Assembly (NCBI GenBank): GCA_009927195.1
Contig: RFNL01000382.1
Location: 1-25,515 of the forward strand
DNA from: Betaproteobacteria bacterium
GTDB taxonomy: Bacteria; Pseudomonadota; Gammaproteobacteria; Burkholderiales; Burkholderiaceae_C
Direction: 5' to 3'
Length of the DNA stretch: 25,515 bases
Shown here: in pieces, positions 7,355 through 16,000 of the stretch
How positions within the stretch are numbered: position 1 is the first letter of the stretch
Layout of the letters: each line of letters begins with the position of its first letter
Program-made: the position numbers and the translations under genes
Notes under the pieces: model-generated
The model's input: the letters and a program-made list of their open reading frames with translations, nothing else
Told to the model about the DNA's origin: nothing
Database searches by the model: none

Positions 7355-7387
7355 CCCAAGTCAGTGCGCTTGAAGCATTGACCTGGG
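7355..7387 (+). promoter_or_regulatory. Intercistronic stem-loop between pstS and pstC
   Basis: A 13-base stem (7355-7367 against 7375-7387) has one A-C mismatch, one G-U pair and a 7-base loop. It lies wholly in the 79-base gap after the pstS stop. No U-run follows, so it is not a full intrinsic terminator. It probably protects the pstS 3' end or reduces read-through, giving more PstS than PstC. Confidence 0.55.
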
Positions 7388-7412
7388 CTTATGGACCATT
7401 ATCAATTTCATC

Positions 7413-8423
7413 ATGACCACACCTGAAAACCCTGTGCTGAGTTCCCCTTCCGATCCCAATGACATGAGTTCGGCATCTCGTTTGGCGGTGGCCAAGCGCC
7501 AGCAAATACAAGACGTCCTTTTTTATGTGTTGACGATGGGTTTGTCCTTGTTGGTGTTGGCGGCCTTGATGGGAATCTTGATCTCGTTGTTCATCAATGC
7601 ATGGCCAGCTTTGCACAAATTTGGAATTGGTTTTATCTGGCGTGTGGAGTGGGACATTGTCAACGAAGAATTTGGTGCTGCCATTGCCATTTTCGGAACC
7701 GTGGTCAGCGCTTTCATTGCCTTGTTGATTGCGGTCCCGCTGTCGTTTGGGATCGCATTGTTTTTGACCGAGACCTGTCCGGTTGCTTTGCGCAGGCCTT
7801 TGGGTACAGCCATTGAATTATTGGCTGCAGTGCCATCCATCATTTACGGAATGTTCGGCTTGTTTGTGTTTGCACCTTTGTTCGCCGAATATGGCCAACC
7901 TGCGTTGCAGTCTACTTTGGGCCAAATGCCCATTTTCAGTTCACTGTTTGGCGGTGCCATGAATGGCATTGGCATTTTGGCAGCGGGTATTGTCTTGGCA
8001 TTCATGATTTTGCCCTTCATTGCTGCCGTCATGCGCGATGTGTTTGAAATCGTACCGCCTGTCTTGCGCGAATCTGCCTATGGTATTGGTTGCACCACTT
8101 GGGAGGTGGTTCGCAACATTGTGTTGCCTTACACCCAAAAAGGGGTGATCGGCGGTGTGATGCTGGGCTTGGGCCGTGCCTTGGGTGAAACCATGGCGGT
8201 GACTTTTGTCATCGGAAATTCACAGCGTTTGAGTGCCTCTTTGTTTTCTCCAGGTACTTCCATCGCATCCACTTTGGCCAACGAGTTTGGTGAAGCGGAT
8301 GACTTTCACCTGTCCACTTTGTTTGCTTTGGGTTTCTTGTTGTTCGTCATCACTTTCGTGGTGTTATCCCTTGCTAAGTGGATGATGGAGCGAACAGAAA
8401 AGTCCAAAGGCACCAAAACCTAA
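7413..8423 (+). CDS. pstC: Phosphate ABC transporter permease PstC
   Basis: PstC is an inner-membrane permease subunit of the phosphate transporter, pairing with PstA. About six hydrophobic segments are visible, the first near residues 34-60 (VLTMGLSLLVLAALMGILISLF). The region ELLAAVPSIIYGMFGLFVFAPL and the EAA-type loop RESAYGIGCTTWEVVRNIVLPY before GGVMLGLGRALGETMAVTFVIGN are characteristic. The 336-residue length is normal. The start is the ATG at 7413; it has no strong Shine-Dalgarno, and an internal ATG at 7464 is an alternative. The polar N-terminal tail of about 25 residues is cytoplasmic. pstA follows after 14 bases. Confidence 0.97.
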   Translation: MTTPENPVLSSPSDPNDMSSASRLAVAKRQQIQDVLFYVLTMGLSLLVLAALMGILISLFINAWPALHKFGIGFIWRVEWDIVNEEFGAAIAIFGTVVSAFIALLIAVPLSFGIALFLTETCPVALRRPLGTAIELLAAVPSIIYGMFGLFVFAPLFAEYGQPALQSTLGQMPIFSSLFGGAMNGIGILAAGIVLAFMILPFIAAVMRDVFEIVPPVLRESAYGIGCTTWEVVRNIVLPYTQKGVIGGVMLGLGRALGETMAVTFVIGNSQRLSASLFSPGTSIASTLANEFGEADDFHLSTLFALGFLLFVITFVVLSLAKWMMERTEKSKGTKT

Positions 8424-8437
8424 GTCGAGAAAAATCA

Positions 8438-9286
8438 ATGGACATCAATATTTACAAACGTCGCCGTCTTTCCAACCAAATTGGCCTCACGCTCTCCATG
8501 ATGGCCATGGCATTGGGCCTGTTTGTCTTGTTGTGGATTTTGTTTGTTTTGTTTAAAAATGGTTTGCAATCTTTGGACTGGGCCATGTTCACCCAATCTA
8601 CACCCGCACCGGGTTCGGATGGTGGGGGTTTGCTCAATGCCATTGTGGGTAGTTTGATGATGGTGCTCGTCACGGCCTTGGTCAGCACCCCCATCGGCAT
8701 TTTGTCTGGTATCTATTTGTCCGAATATGGTGATCAGAGCAAAACAGCTGACCTCACCCGCTTTGTGACCGACATCATGTTGTCTGCTCCTTCCATTGTG
8801 CTGGGGTTGTTTGTCTATGCCATTTTGGTGGCCAATGTGAAGCATTTTTCGGGTTGGGCCGGCTCTTTGGCCCTGTCATTGATCGCCATTCCGGTGGTGC
8901 TTCGCACCACTGAGAACATGTTGCGTTTGGTGCCTGGCAGTTTGCGAGAGGCGGCCTCTGCGTTGGGTGCGCCCCGATGGAAGGTGGCCATCTTCATCAC
9001 ATTGCGCGCGGCCCAAACTGGCGTGATCACGGGTTTGTTGCTGGCGCTGGCGCGCATAAGTGGCGAAACTGCACCGTTGTTGTTCACGGCGCTGAACAAT
9101 CAATTTTTCTCTTTGGACATGAATGCACCTATGGCCAACTTGCCCGTGGTCATTTTCCAGTTTGCCATGAGCCCCTATGACAATTGGGTGCGTCTGGCAT
9201 GGGGCGGTGCTTTGCTCATAACCTTGACCGTGTTGTTCCTCAACGTATTGGCGCGTGTCTTTTTTCGCAACAAAACACAATCCTGA
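8438..9286 (+). CDS. pstA: Phosphate ABC transporter permease PstA
   Basis: PstA is the second membrane subunit of the phosphate importer. Six membrane segments can be followed, starting with LTLSMMAMALGLFVLLWILFVLF. The family regions VGSLMMVLVTALVSTPIGILSGIYL, DIMLSAPSIVLGLFVYAIL and the EAA loop REAASALGAPRWKVAIFITLRAA are present, with SGETAPLLFTAL near the C-terminus. The frame is open from 8378 but would overlap pstC; the ATG at 8438, with CGAGA about 7 bases upstream, gives the normal 282-residue protein starting MDINIYKRRR. It lies between pstC and pstB in the operon. Confidence 0.97.
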   Translation: MDINIYKRRRLSNQIGLTLSMMAMALGLFVLLWILFVLFKNGLQSLDWAMFTQSTPAPGSDGGGLLNAIVGSLMMVLVTALVSTPIGILSGIYLSEYGDQSKTADLTRFVTDIMLSAPSIVLGLFVYAILVANVKHFSGWAGSLALSLIAIPVVLRTTENMLRLVPGSLREAASALGAPRWKVAIFITLRAAQTGVITGLLLALARISGETAPLLFTALNNQFFSLDMNAPMANLPVVIFQFAMSPYDNWVRLAWGGALLITLTVLFLNVLARVFFRNKTQS

Positions 9287-9303
9287 TTAACGGAGTTATC
9301 TGC

Positions 9304-10083
9304 ATGCCTTCTACCCACAACGTTGCTGAAAAAACAGCCATTGAAGTCAGTAATCTCAATTTTTTTTACGGCTCATTCAAAGGTCTCAAGAACATTGAGC
9401 TCAACATTTCCGAGCACAAGGTCACCGCATTCATTGGCCCTTCGGGTTGCGGTAAATCCACACTTTTGCGGACTTTCAACCGGATGTACAGCTTGTATCC
9501 GGGCCAACGCGCTGAAGGCCAAATCAAGCTCTATGGACAAAACATTTTGGATCCTGGCCAGGATCTGAATTTGCTTCGTGCCCGTGTGGGCATGGTGTTT
9601 CAAAAACCCACTCCGTTTCCGATGTCCATCTATGACAACATTGCCTTTGGAGTTCGGCTTTATGAAAATCTGAGTCGTTCTGAAATGGACGAACGGGTGG
9701 AGTGGGCTTTGACAAAAGCCGCCATTTGGAATGAAGTCAAAGACAAGTTAGGTCAAAGCGGCTTGTCATTGTCTGGCGGACAACAGCAACGGCTTTGCAT
9801 TGCGCGAGGCATTGCGGTCAAACCATCGGTGTTGTTGCTCGACGAACCCACCTCTGCTTTGGACCCTATTTCGACCGGTAAGGTGGAAGACCTGATCAGC
9901 ACGCTAAAACACGAATACACTGTGGTCATAGTGACCCACAATATGCAGCAAGCTGCCAGGGTTTCAGATTACACCGCTTATATGTACCTGGGTGAGTTGA
10001 TCGAATTTGGCCAAACTGAGTCCATCTTCATGAAACCAAAACGCCAGGAAACGGAAGACTACATCACCGGCCGATTTGGCTGA
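9304..10083 (+). CDS. pstB: Phosphate ABC transporter ATP-binding protein PstB
   Basis: PstB is the ATPase that powers phosphate import on the cytoplasmic face of PstCA. Walker A is GPSGCGKS at residues 45-52, the Q-loop is in VGMVFQKPTPFPMSIYDN, the ABC signature is LSGGQQQR, Walker B is VLLLDEPTSALDP, and the switch His is in VIVTHNMQQA. PstB-specific features are the long insert with YPGQRAEG and the C-terminal ETEDYITGRFG. The frame extends upstream to 9184, but the ATG at 9304 has CGGAG 8 bases before it and gives a standard 259-residue protein. phoU follows after 14 bases. Confidence 0.98.
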   Translation: MPSTHNVAEKTAIEVSNLNFFYGSFKGLKNIELNISEHKVTAFIGPSGCGKSTLLRTFNRMYSLYPGQRAEGQIKLYGQNILDPGQDLNLLRARVGMVFQKPTPFPMSIYDNIAFGVRLYENLSRSEMDERVEWALTKAAIWNEVKDKLGQSGLSLSGGQQQRLCIARGIAVKPSVLLLDEPTSALDPISTGKVEDLISTLKHEYTVVIVTHNMQQAARVSDYTAYMYLGELIEFGQTESIFMKPKRQETEDYITGRFG

Positions 10084-10097
10084 ATCGGAGACATTTC

Positions 10098-10796
10098 ATG
10101 GATAAGCACTTATCAAGCGAATTTGACAATGAATTGCATGGCATATCTTCCCGGGTCATGGAACTCGGTGGTCTCGTAGAGGCGCAAATCAGGCAAGCCA
10201 TTTTTGCTTTGTCGCAGTTCAATACGGATGCGGCCAATGCGGTCATTGAGGTAGAGCAGAAGGTCAATTCCTTGGAAGTTGAAATTGACCACGACATATC
10301 CTCTACCATTGGTCGCAGACAGCCCACAGCACGCGATTTGCGTTTGCTCATCGCGTTGTCCAAAACCACTGCCAATTTGGAGCGCGTTGGTGACGAGGCT
10401 GAAAAAATTGCCCGCATGGTCAAGTCCATCATTGAAAGCGGATCCGCTCGCGCTTTGCCCAGCTCTGAGCTGAAAGTGGCGTCTGAACTGGCTTCAGGCC
10501 TGTTGCGAAAAGCATTGGATGCTCTGGCGCGATTGGACGTACAAACGGCTCTGGTCATTTTGAAAGAAGATGATTTGATTGATCATGAGTTCAATGGGTT
10601 TGTTCGCAAGTTGGTCACTTACATGATGGAAGACCCCCGCAAGATTTCGGCCAGTTTGGACTTGTTGTTTTTGGCCAAAGCCATCGAGCGCATTGGCGAC
10701 CATTCCAAAAACATTGCCGAGTTCATCATCTACATTGTCAAGGGAGCGGATGTCCGTCACACCTCCTTGGCTGAAGTGGAATCGGTGGTGCGCTGA
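10098..10796 (+). CDS. phoU: Phosphate signalling/transport regulator PhoU
   Basis: PhoU is a peripheral membrane-associated metal-binding protein that links the Pst transporter to PhoR and represses the Pho regulon when phosphate is plentiful. The all-helical protein has two PhoU repeats: residues about 10-110 with ELGGLVEAQIRQAI, LEVEIDHDI and TTANLERVGDEAEKIA, and about 115-220 with KEDDLIDHEFNGFVRKL and KAIERIGDHSKNIAEF. The ExxxDxxxN/D-type motifs (NLERVGDEAEKI and IERIGDHSKNI) are the metal sites. Length 232 is normal. GGAG lies 7 bases before the ATG. The phoB start is 2 bases past the stop, so translation is probably coupled. Confidence 0.97.
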   Translation: MDKHLSSEFDNELHGISSRVMELGGLVEAQIRQAIFALSQFNTDAANAVIEVEQKVNSLEVEIDHDISSTIGRRQPTARDLRLLIALSKTTANLERVGDEAEKIARMVKSIIESGSARALPSSELKVASELASGLLRKALDALARLDVQTALVILKEDDLIDHEFNGFVRKLVTYMMEDPRKISASLDLLFLAKAIERIGDHSKNIAEFIIYIVKGADVRHTSLAEVESVVR

Positions 10797-10798
10797 GC

Positions 10799-11521
10799 AT
10801 GCGTTTACCCAAGGTGCTGATTGTCGAAGATGAGTCCTCGATCGCTGAGTTGATTTCAGTCAACCTCAAGCACAACGGGTTTGCCCCTATTTGGGCCGTC
10901 GATGGTGATGCCGCTCAACTTGAGATTGATGCGGTATTGCCAGATGCCATTTTGCTGGATTGGATGTTGCCTGGTCAATCGGGCTTGGCCTTGGCAAAGA
11001 AATGGCGCAACGATGCCCGAACCAAATCCATACCCATCATCATGTTGACAGCCAGAGGTGATGAACCGGACAAAGTGTCAGGTTTGAATTCAGGTGCGGA
11101 TGACTACATCACCAAACCTTTCTCAACGCAAGAGTTGGTGGCACGCATCCGCGCCGTTTTGCGTCGCCGTTCCCCGGAACAAACCACTGAGCGCATTCAA
11201 GTGGGTCATCTGGTGCTTGATGGTTCGACGCATCGGGTGACGTTTCATGATCAGGTGTTGAAACTGGGTCCAACCGAATTCAAATTACTGAGTTATTTGA
11301 TGCACCATGCCGAGCGTGTTCACAGCCGTGGTCAACTGCTTGACAAAGTTTGGGGTGATCATGTGTTCATTGAAGAGCGGACGGTGGATGTGCACATCAA
11401 GCGTTTGCGTGAAGCCTTGGGTTCTGCTGGCTTGATGGTTGAAACCGTTCGCGGCGCTGGCTACCGTTTGACAGCGCCCACATTAAATGTCAGTACCATG
11501 AGCGACAATCAACCCAATTGA
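10799..11521 (+). CDS. phoB: Phosphate regulon response regulator PhoB
   Basis: This OmpR/PhoB-type response regulator binds PHO boxes when phosphorylated by PhoR. The receiver domain (residues about 5-120) has the acidic pair E10-D11, phospho-acceptor D54 in LLDWMLPG, T84 and K106 (YITKPF). The winged-helix DNA-binding domain (about 135-230) contains LGPTEFKLLSYLMHH, GQLLDKVWGDHVFIEERTVDVHIKRLREAL and VRGAGYRL. Length 240 is slightly above the usual, from a short C-terminal tail. The stop overlaps or abuts the start region of phoR, as expected for a coupled two-component pair. The PHO-box candidate upstream of pstS is its probable target, giving autoregulation of the operon. Confidence 0.97.
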   Translation: MRLPKVLIVEDESSIAELISVNLKHNGFAPIWAVDGDAAQLEIDAVLPDAILLDWMLPGQSGLALAKKWRNDARTKSIPIIMLTARGDEPDKVSGLNSGADDYITKPFSTQELVARIRAVLRRRSPEQTTERIQVGHLVLDGSTHRVTFHDQVLKLGPTEFKLLSYLMHHAERVHSRGQLLDKVWGDHVFIEERTVDVHIKRLREALGSAGLMVETVRGAGYRLTAPTLNVSTMSDNQPN

Positions 11522-11529
11522 GGGTTGAT

Positions 11530-12873
11530 GTGCTCGGTCGTTTCATTTCATTCGCTATTTTCATTTTGTTGGGCGCTCTGATGGGCGCCTTGTTTTTTCA
11601 ATGGTCTGGCGCTTTTTTCGGTGTCACCTTGACGGCTTTTTGTTGGTGGTTTTTGGAGGCCAGGCGTGGCTATCGTTTGTTCCACTGGTTGCAACAACCT
11701 GACCGCGCGCCAGTGCCCCACACCCGGGGTTTGTGGGGCGAGGTTTCAGATCGCGTTTCGAGAATGCTTAGAGAGTCAGAGCGCCAAGTCGCGGTGAGCC
11801 AACAGCGTTTAGGTGATTTTTTAGCGGCCATCCAGGCTTCGCCCAATGGGGTGTTGCTGTTGGACCAAGAGGGAAGAATTGAATGGGCCAATCAGACCGC
11901 GGCTCAGCATTTGGGCATCGATGTGGCGCGCGATCATCAACAGGTCTTGACCAATTTATTGCGCAGTCCCGATTTTTTGGATTACCAGTTGTTCGCGGAC
12001 TTCAGCCAAGATGTGGTCATCGCAGGCCGCGATGACAAACCGCAACGCCCAGTGCGAATTGCCATTCGGATGCACCCCTATGGCGATGGCCGAAAACTTA
12101 TGTTGACCCGCGACATCACGGCTTTGGAGCAGTCTGAGGCCATGCGCAGAGACTTTGTGGCCAATGTTTCGCATGAGATTCGCACGCCATTGACCGTCAT
12201 TGCTGGTTTTATTGAAACCATGCAATCTTTGAATCTTGAACCGCATGAAACCAAGCGATATTTGGAACTGATGGCCGGATATTCGAGCAGAATGAAAAGT
12301 TTGGTGGAGGACTTGTTGATACTGTCTCGCCTGGAAGGTAGTCCCTTGCCGGGTGATGATCAGTCGGTAGAACTTGCAACTTTATGGGATCTGACCCAGT
12401 TGGAGGCGAAATCTTTATCGGCTGTGTTGTTTGCAATGCCCAAACAACAATTGGAATTTCATTTGCCGGCCGAGTACAACGGCATGGTGTTGGTGGGTAT
12501 TCCCTCGGAAATCCAAAGCGCGTGGTCCAACTTGCTCAGCAATGCGGTTAGATACACGCCTGCAGGCGGCTTGGTACAAGCCCATGCGCGCGTGGATGCG
12601 CGTGGTTGTTTGTGTTTATCTGTCAAAGATTCCGGGCCAGGCATTGGGCCAGAGCATTTGCCTCGTTTGACTGAGCGTTTTTACCGGGTGGACAGCAGTC
12701 GTTCACGCGACTCAGGCGGTACCGGACTGGGATTGTCCATTGTCAAGCATGTGATGCAGCGCCACGGTGGGGAGCTACTGATCGACAGCCAACTGGGCCA
12801 AGGTTCGCGGTTTGAGTTGGTGTTCCCACCTGCACGCTTGCGTGGTCTCAGCGATGCAACTTGGGCAGCGTGA
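11530..12873 (+). CDS. phoR: Phosphate regulon sensor histidine kinase PhoR
   Basis: PhoR is the inner-membrane kinase that phosphorylates PhoB under phosphate limitation. Two N-terminal membrane helices (ISFAIFILLGALMGALFF and FFGVTLTAFCWWFLEA) have almost no periplasmic loop, as in known PhoR. Next come a linker and PAS domain (LGDFLAAIQASPNGVLLLD onward), HisKA with the phospho-accepting His at about residue 215 in NVSHEIRTPL, and the HATPase domain with N box NLLSNAVRYTP, G1 DSGPGIG, F box RFYRVD and G2 GTGLGLSIVKHV. A TTG at 11518 overlaps the phoB stop, but I prefer the GTG at 11530 because GAGGG ends 5 bases upstream. The 3' end overlaps the convergent MATE gene by 26 bases. Confidence 0.95.
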   Translation: MLGRFISFAIFILLGALMGALFFQWSGAFFGVTLTAFCWWFLEARRGYRLFHWLQQPDRAPVPHTRGLWGEVSDRVSRMLRESERQVAVSQQRLGDFLAAIQASPNGVLLLDQEGRIEWANQTAAQHLGIDVARDHQQVLTNLLRSPDFLDYQLFADFSQDVVIAGRDDKPQRPVRIAIRMHPYGDGRKLMLTRDITALEQSEAMRRDFVANVSHEIRTPLTVIAGFIETMQSLNLEPHETKRYLELMAGYSSRMKSLVEDLLILSRLEGSPLPGDDQSVELATLWDLTQLEAKSLSAVLFAMPKQQLEFHLPAEYNGMVLVGIPSEIQSAWSNLLSNAVRYTPAGGLVQAHARVDARGCLCLSVKDSGPGIGPEHLPRLTERFYRVDSSRSRDSGGTGLGLSIVKHVMQRHGGELLIDSQLGQGSRFELVFPPARLRGLSDATWAA

Positions 12874-14191
12874 CCCGCTGAAGCAGCCATAAGAAAGTGA
12901 TCGAAGTCAGGGCCAAAGCCACGCTGCTGCTGACCCAAAAGGCCACAGGGTCATTCATCGGATCTGTCCAGGGGGTGCCATGGTAAGCCAACCATTGGCC
13001 TGCGCCCAGACCCAAGCCCCAAAGCATCAATGCGTAAATCAGCAGCGGGGCCAGCGTCACTTTGCGACAGCGCAACAAAAACATGCCCAAAGCCTGCATG
13101 GCATCGCCCAAATGAAACAACGCCAACCATCCCAATAATCGACTGCCCATGGCAAGCACTTGGCTTTGTTGTGTGTACAGCCCGACCAAGGCATCTTGGC
13201 AAAACCATACCAATAAAGCCAATGCCAGGGCACCAAAGGCAACCATGCGAATGCCCAACTGTTGCACCGCCAACGCCTGATGCTCCTGCTCAGCGCCGAT
13301 CCAGTAGCTGACCCTTGCGCTGATCGCGATCGACAGGGACAGCGGCACCATGTATAGCAAGGTGGCCACATTGGAGGCGATTTGATGGGCGGCCAAGGGC
13401 AAATGACCCATGCGGGCAATGAACAAGGCCATGAACGCAAACGAAGAGACTTCAACCAACAGCGCTAAACCATTGGGCAGTCCCATGGCCAACATGGGGC
13501 GAATGGTGGACCAGTCGGGCCGCCGCCAGGGCATACCAATGCGCAATGCTCGGTACATGGGTGCCCAGGCCAGCAGTCCCACCATGGATAACAGCATGGC
13601 CAAGTTGACCCACAAAGTGGCCCAGGCACAGCCCAACAGGCCCATGCCCACTTGATCGCCCCAGCCCAGGGCCAGGGCAATGGACAAAGGTATTTTCACG
13701 GCCAGAGAGATGACTTGAATCAGCGTGACGACACGGGGGTGCCCCAGACTTTGGTTCAAGGTGCTGAACATGCGAAACAACAATGCTGGTGCGAGCGCCC
13801 ACGACAAAATGAACAAATAGTCCTGCACCACTGTTTGCAATGATTCGGGTACTTCGGTCCAAACGAGAATGGCCAGCGGGTTGCACAGCAGCAGGGCCCC
13901 CAACAAACTGAGCAAACCACAGATGTACAAACCTTGTTCGAAGCAATGGCCGATGGCATGTTGGCGATTCGCACCCACATGCTCGCTCAGTATGGGCAGC
14001 AAGGCTTGCAACACGCCCATCAAAGCGACAAAAACCGTGATGTAGATCGAGGAACCGACCGACAAAGCCGCCAACGCCTCGGGAGATGCACGCCCTGCGA
14101 CCAGGGTGTCGGTCACACCAAAACCCATCACGGCTATTTGCCCAATGAAAACGGTGGCCGCGTGCCCAGCGATCAAGCGGCCTTCTGTCAT
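12848..14191 (-). CDS. MATE family efflux transporter
   Basis: This 447-residue protein has about 12 hydrophobic segments arranged as two halves, typical of the multidrug and toxic compound extrusion family. The N-terminal half carries GHAATVFIGQIAVMGFGVTDTLVAGR and ALAALSVGSSIY, and the second half repeats this pattern with GLPNGLALLVEVSSFAFMALFIARMG and AAHQIASNVATLLYMVP. MATE proteins export drugs or metabolites in exchange for Na+ or H+. The substrate is unknown. Its ATG overlaps the stop of the upstream membrane glycosyltransferase-like gene as ATGA, so the two are translationally coupled. Its 3' end overlaps phoR by 26 bases in convergent orientation. Confidence 0.93.
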   Translation of the reverse strand: MTEGRLIAGHAATVFIGQIAVMGFGVTDTLVAGRASPEALAALSVGSSIYITVFVALMGVLQALLPILSEHVGANRQHAIGHCFEQGLYICGLLSLLGALLLCNPLAILVWTEVPESLQTVVQDYLFILSWALAPALLFRMFSTLNQSLGHPRVVTLIQVISLAVKIPLSIALALGWGDQVGMGLLGCAWATLWVNLAMLLSMVGLLAWAPMYRALRIGMPWRRPDWSTIRPMLAMGLPNGLALLVEVSSFAFMALFIARMGHLPLAAHQIASNVATLLYMVPLSLSIAISARVSYWIGAEQEHQALAVQQLGIRMVAFGALALALLVWFCQDALVGLYTQQSQVLAMGSRLLGWLALFHLGDAMQALGMFLLRCRKVTLAPLLIYALMLWGLGLGAGQWLAYHGTPWTDPMNDPVAFWVSSSVALALTSITFLWLLQRVTLPKLHR

Positions 14192-15900
14192 GGTGTCAAT
14201 CGGTGCTGATTGGGGGATGTATCACGCCGATACAGCATCAAGTTTTCATAATTGCGCGTGGGTCGGTTGACTTTTTGAACGGGTGTCCATGGCGCCAGCG
14301 TTGGGGCGTGCTGCGCTTGCGCCGCCCATTGGGCATCCACCAGTAACCACATGCATTCATGGGCGGCGGATAGTTGGTGTAAGTGCCAAGGACCGTGCCA
14401 TGAGAGGGCGGCCACTTGACCTGTGTTCAACCCTTGAATGGCCAAGCATGCAGAATCCGGGACGGCTTGTTTGACCTGGTCGATCAAAGGCAGATAACTG
14501 CGTGCATAGTTGAGCAATGGCAACCACAGCGTCATCAGCAGCAGCCAGCACATGGCGGCCCCTGCCGATGGCAGGACCAGGCTTTTCCACAATGCAGTTC
14601 GATGACGCCCTACACGCCAATGCACCAGCCAGAACCAGAGGGCAGTGCCCATCAAAGCCAAGAGAAACGGCCATGTTTCAAATGAGGGAACAAAACCGGG
14701 GGCCAAACGCACCACATTGGCCGCCGGTTGGGTCGGCCAGCCGGTTTGCATGGCGAGCCAAACCACCCAAATGACGATGCCACACCCAGAGAAAAACAGC
14801 AGGGTGAACCAGTCGATCAATGCCGTGACGCTGCGTTGCAGAGTGGGCAGGGCAAAAGCAGCGAGGGCGGCATAGGCGGGCAAGGCCAGTAATAAGGTTC
14901 GCTCTGGCGCCGTGGACAAAATGCTGCTGATGCTGACAATGGCAATCATGGTCAGTGGCCAAACCACATGCATGGTCCATTGCTTCCCCCATTGCCTGCG
15001 CCAACTCCACAAGGCCCAAAGTGCCAGCGGCCAGCAAGGCCAGTTGAACCACAGCATCAGTTCCAACTGGCTGCGCACATCCGCCCAGGGATGTTGCCAT
15101 GGCCGCAGTCGCCATCGCCACAAATCCCACTCTTGGGCCAGGGCAGCGATAAAGACCAAGGCCAACAACCACACCATGGTCCATCGCCTGCGCTGGTTTG
15201 GTGGCAACTCCGGCGACCACACCCCCAGACACAGGACGGCCAAGCCCAATAGCATGGCCAGAGTGGGCGCGCCACTCAAAGCCAGGGTCAAAAGACCGAC
15301 GATGGCAAAGGCGCATCCTGGCCAAGTCTGGGTGCGCAATAAGGCCACACCCATGAACAGCGCGCTGCTGCCGCCCAGTTGCACCAAAAGGGGCGTGGTT
15401 TCGTGCAAAGGCAAGGCCAGTCCCAATGTGGCAATCAAGGCCAACAGACCTGCATCGGCCAGCGTCCTGGCGTAGTCAATGGGGCTTGCTTCACCGCCAA
15501 AGGCAAAACTCACAGGTTGGGCCTGAGGGCTACGGGCCAGGGCATCGATCGCATGCCATGTCATCACCAAAACCAGGGTTGCCATCGCCATGAATGGCAT
15601 ACGGGCAGCGATCAAAGGGGAGAACCCGTTCGGCGCCAAGGCCATGGACCATGCGCCCAACCAAAAGGGCAATAAGCCATCCAACTCAGGGGGTAAGCCC
15701 ATCAAATGGGGCTGCCACCATGGGCTCTCCCCATGGACCAGGGCCAGCATTTGGCCCAAAGCGGCCATGTCCCAGGGCCGCCAAGGCTCGCGCCCAAAAT
15801 AGCCCGGAAATACATACGCTGTGCACAAAAGCAGCAAACCCCAGCGTGGCAAACGGCGCACACCACTTTGGGCAACGATTGCAGGGTTTGGCGTTTTCAC
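14188..15900 (-). CDS. Polytopic membrane protein, GT-C/ArnT-like glycosyltransferase candidate
   Basis: This 570-residue protein has many hydrophobic segments (roughly 11-13) and a soluble C-terminal part of about 90 residues. After the first membrane segment comes a loop with FGREPWRPWDMAALGQML, then SPWWQPHLMGLPPELDGLLPFWLGAW. This resembles the first periplasmic loop of ArnT/GT39-83 lipid-linked sugar transferases, where an acidic residue is catalytic and a WxxPxLxG-like segment follows; the Asp of PWDMA would be the candidate. Such enzymes move a sugar from a polyprenyl-phosphate donor to a periplasmic acceptor. The start is a GTG without a clear Shine-Dalgarno. It is coupled by an ATGA overlap to the MATE gene. 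Function is inferred from topology and weak motif likeness only. Confidence 0.8.
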   Translation of the reverse strand: MKTPNPAIVAQSGVRRLPRWGLLLLCTAYVFPGYFGREPWRPWDMAALGQMLALVHGESPWWQPHLMGLPPELDGLLPFWLGAWSMALAPNGFSPLIAARMPFMAMATLVLVMTWHAIDALARSPQAQPVSFAFGGEASPIDYARTLADAGLLALIATLGLALPLHETTPLLVQLGGSSALFMGVALLRTQTWPGCAFAIVGLLTLALSGAPTLAMLLGLAVLCLGVWSPELPPNQRRRWTMVWLLALVFIAALAQEWDLWRWRLRPWQHPWADVRSQLELMLWFNWPCWPLALWALWSWRRQWGKQWTMHVVWPLTMIAIVSISSILSTAPERTLLLALPAYAALAAFALPTLQRSVTALIDWFTLLFFSGCGIVIWVVWLAMQTGWPTQPAANVVRLAPGFVPSFETWPFLLALMGTALWFWLVHWRVGRHRTALWKSLVLPSAGAAMCWLLLMTLWLPLLNYARSYLPLIDQVKQAVPDSACLAIQGLNTGQVAALSWHGPWHLHQLSAAHECMWLLVDAQWAAQAQHAPTLAPWTPVQKVNRPTRNYENLMLYRRDTSPNQHRLTP

Positions 15901-15947
15901 GGCGTTGGTGCTTTGTGAGGATGCTTCAAGTCTGTCACAAAACCCAT

Positions 15948-15984
15948 AAAAAAAGCAGCGCGGTCATCCCGTGCTGCTTTTTGT
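15948..15984 (-). terminator. Intrinsic terminator after rpmE
   Basis: On the minus strand GCAGCACGG pairs with CCGCGCTGC (one G-U pair) around a 5-base loop and is followed by seven U. Flanking A and U runs extend the stem. It lies 17-53 bases past the rpmE stop. The plus-strand reading also ends in five T, so it may work in both directions. Confidence 0.85.
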
Positions 15985-16000
15985 GGGCCTTTGCACCCGA

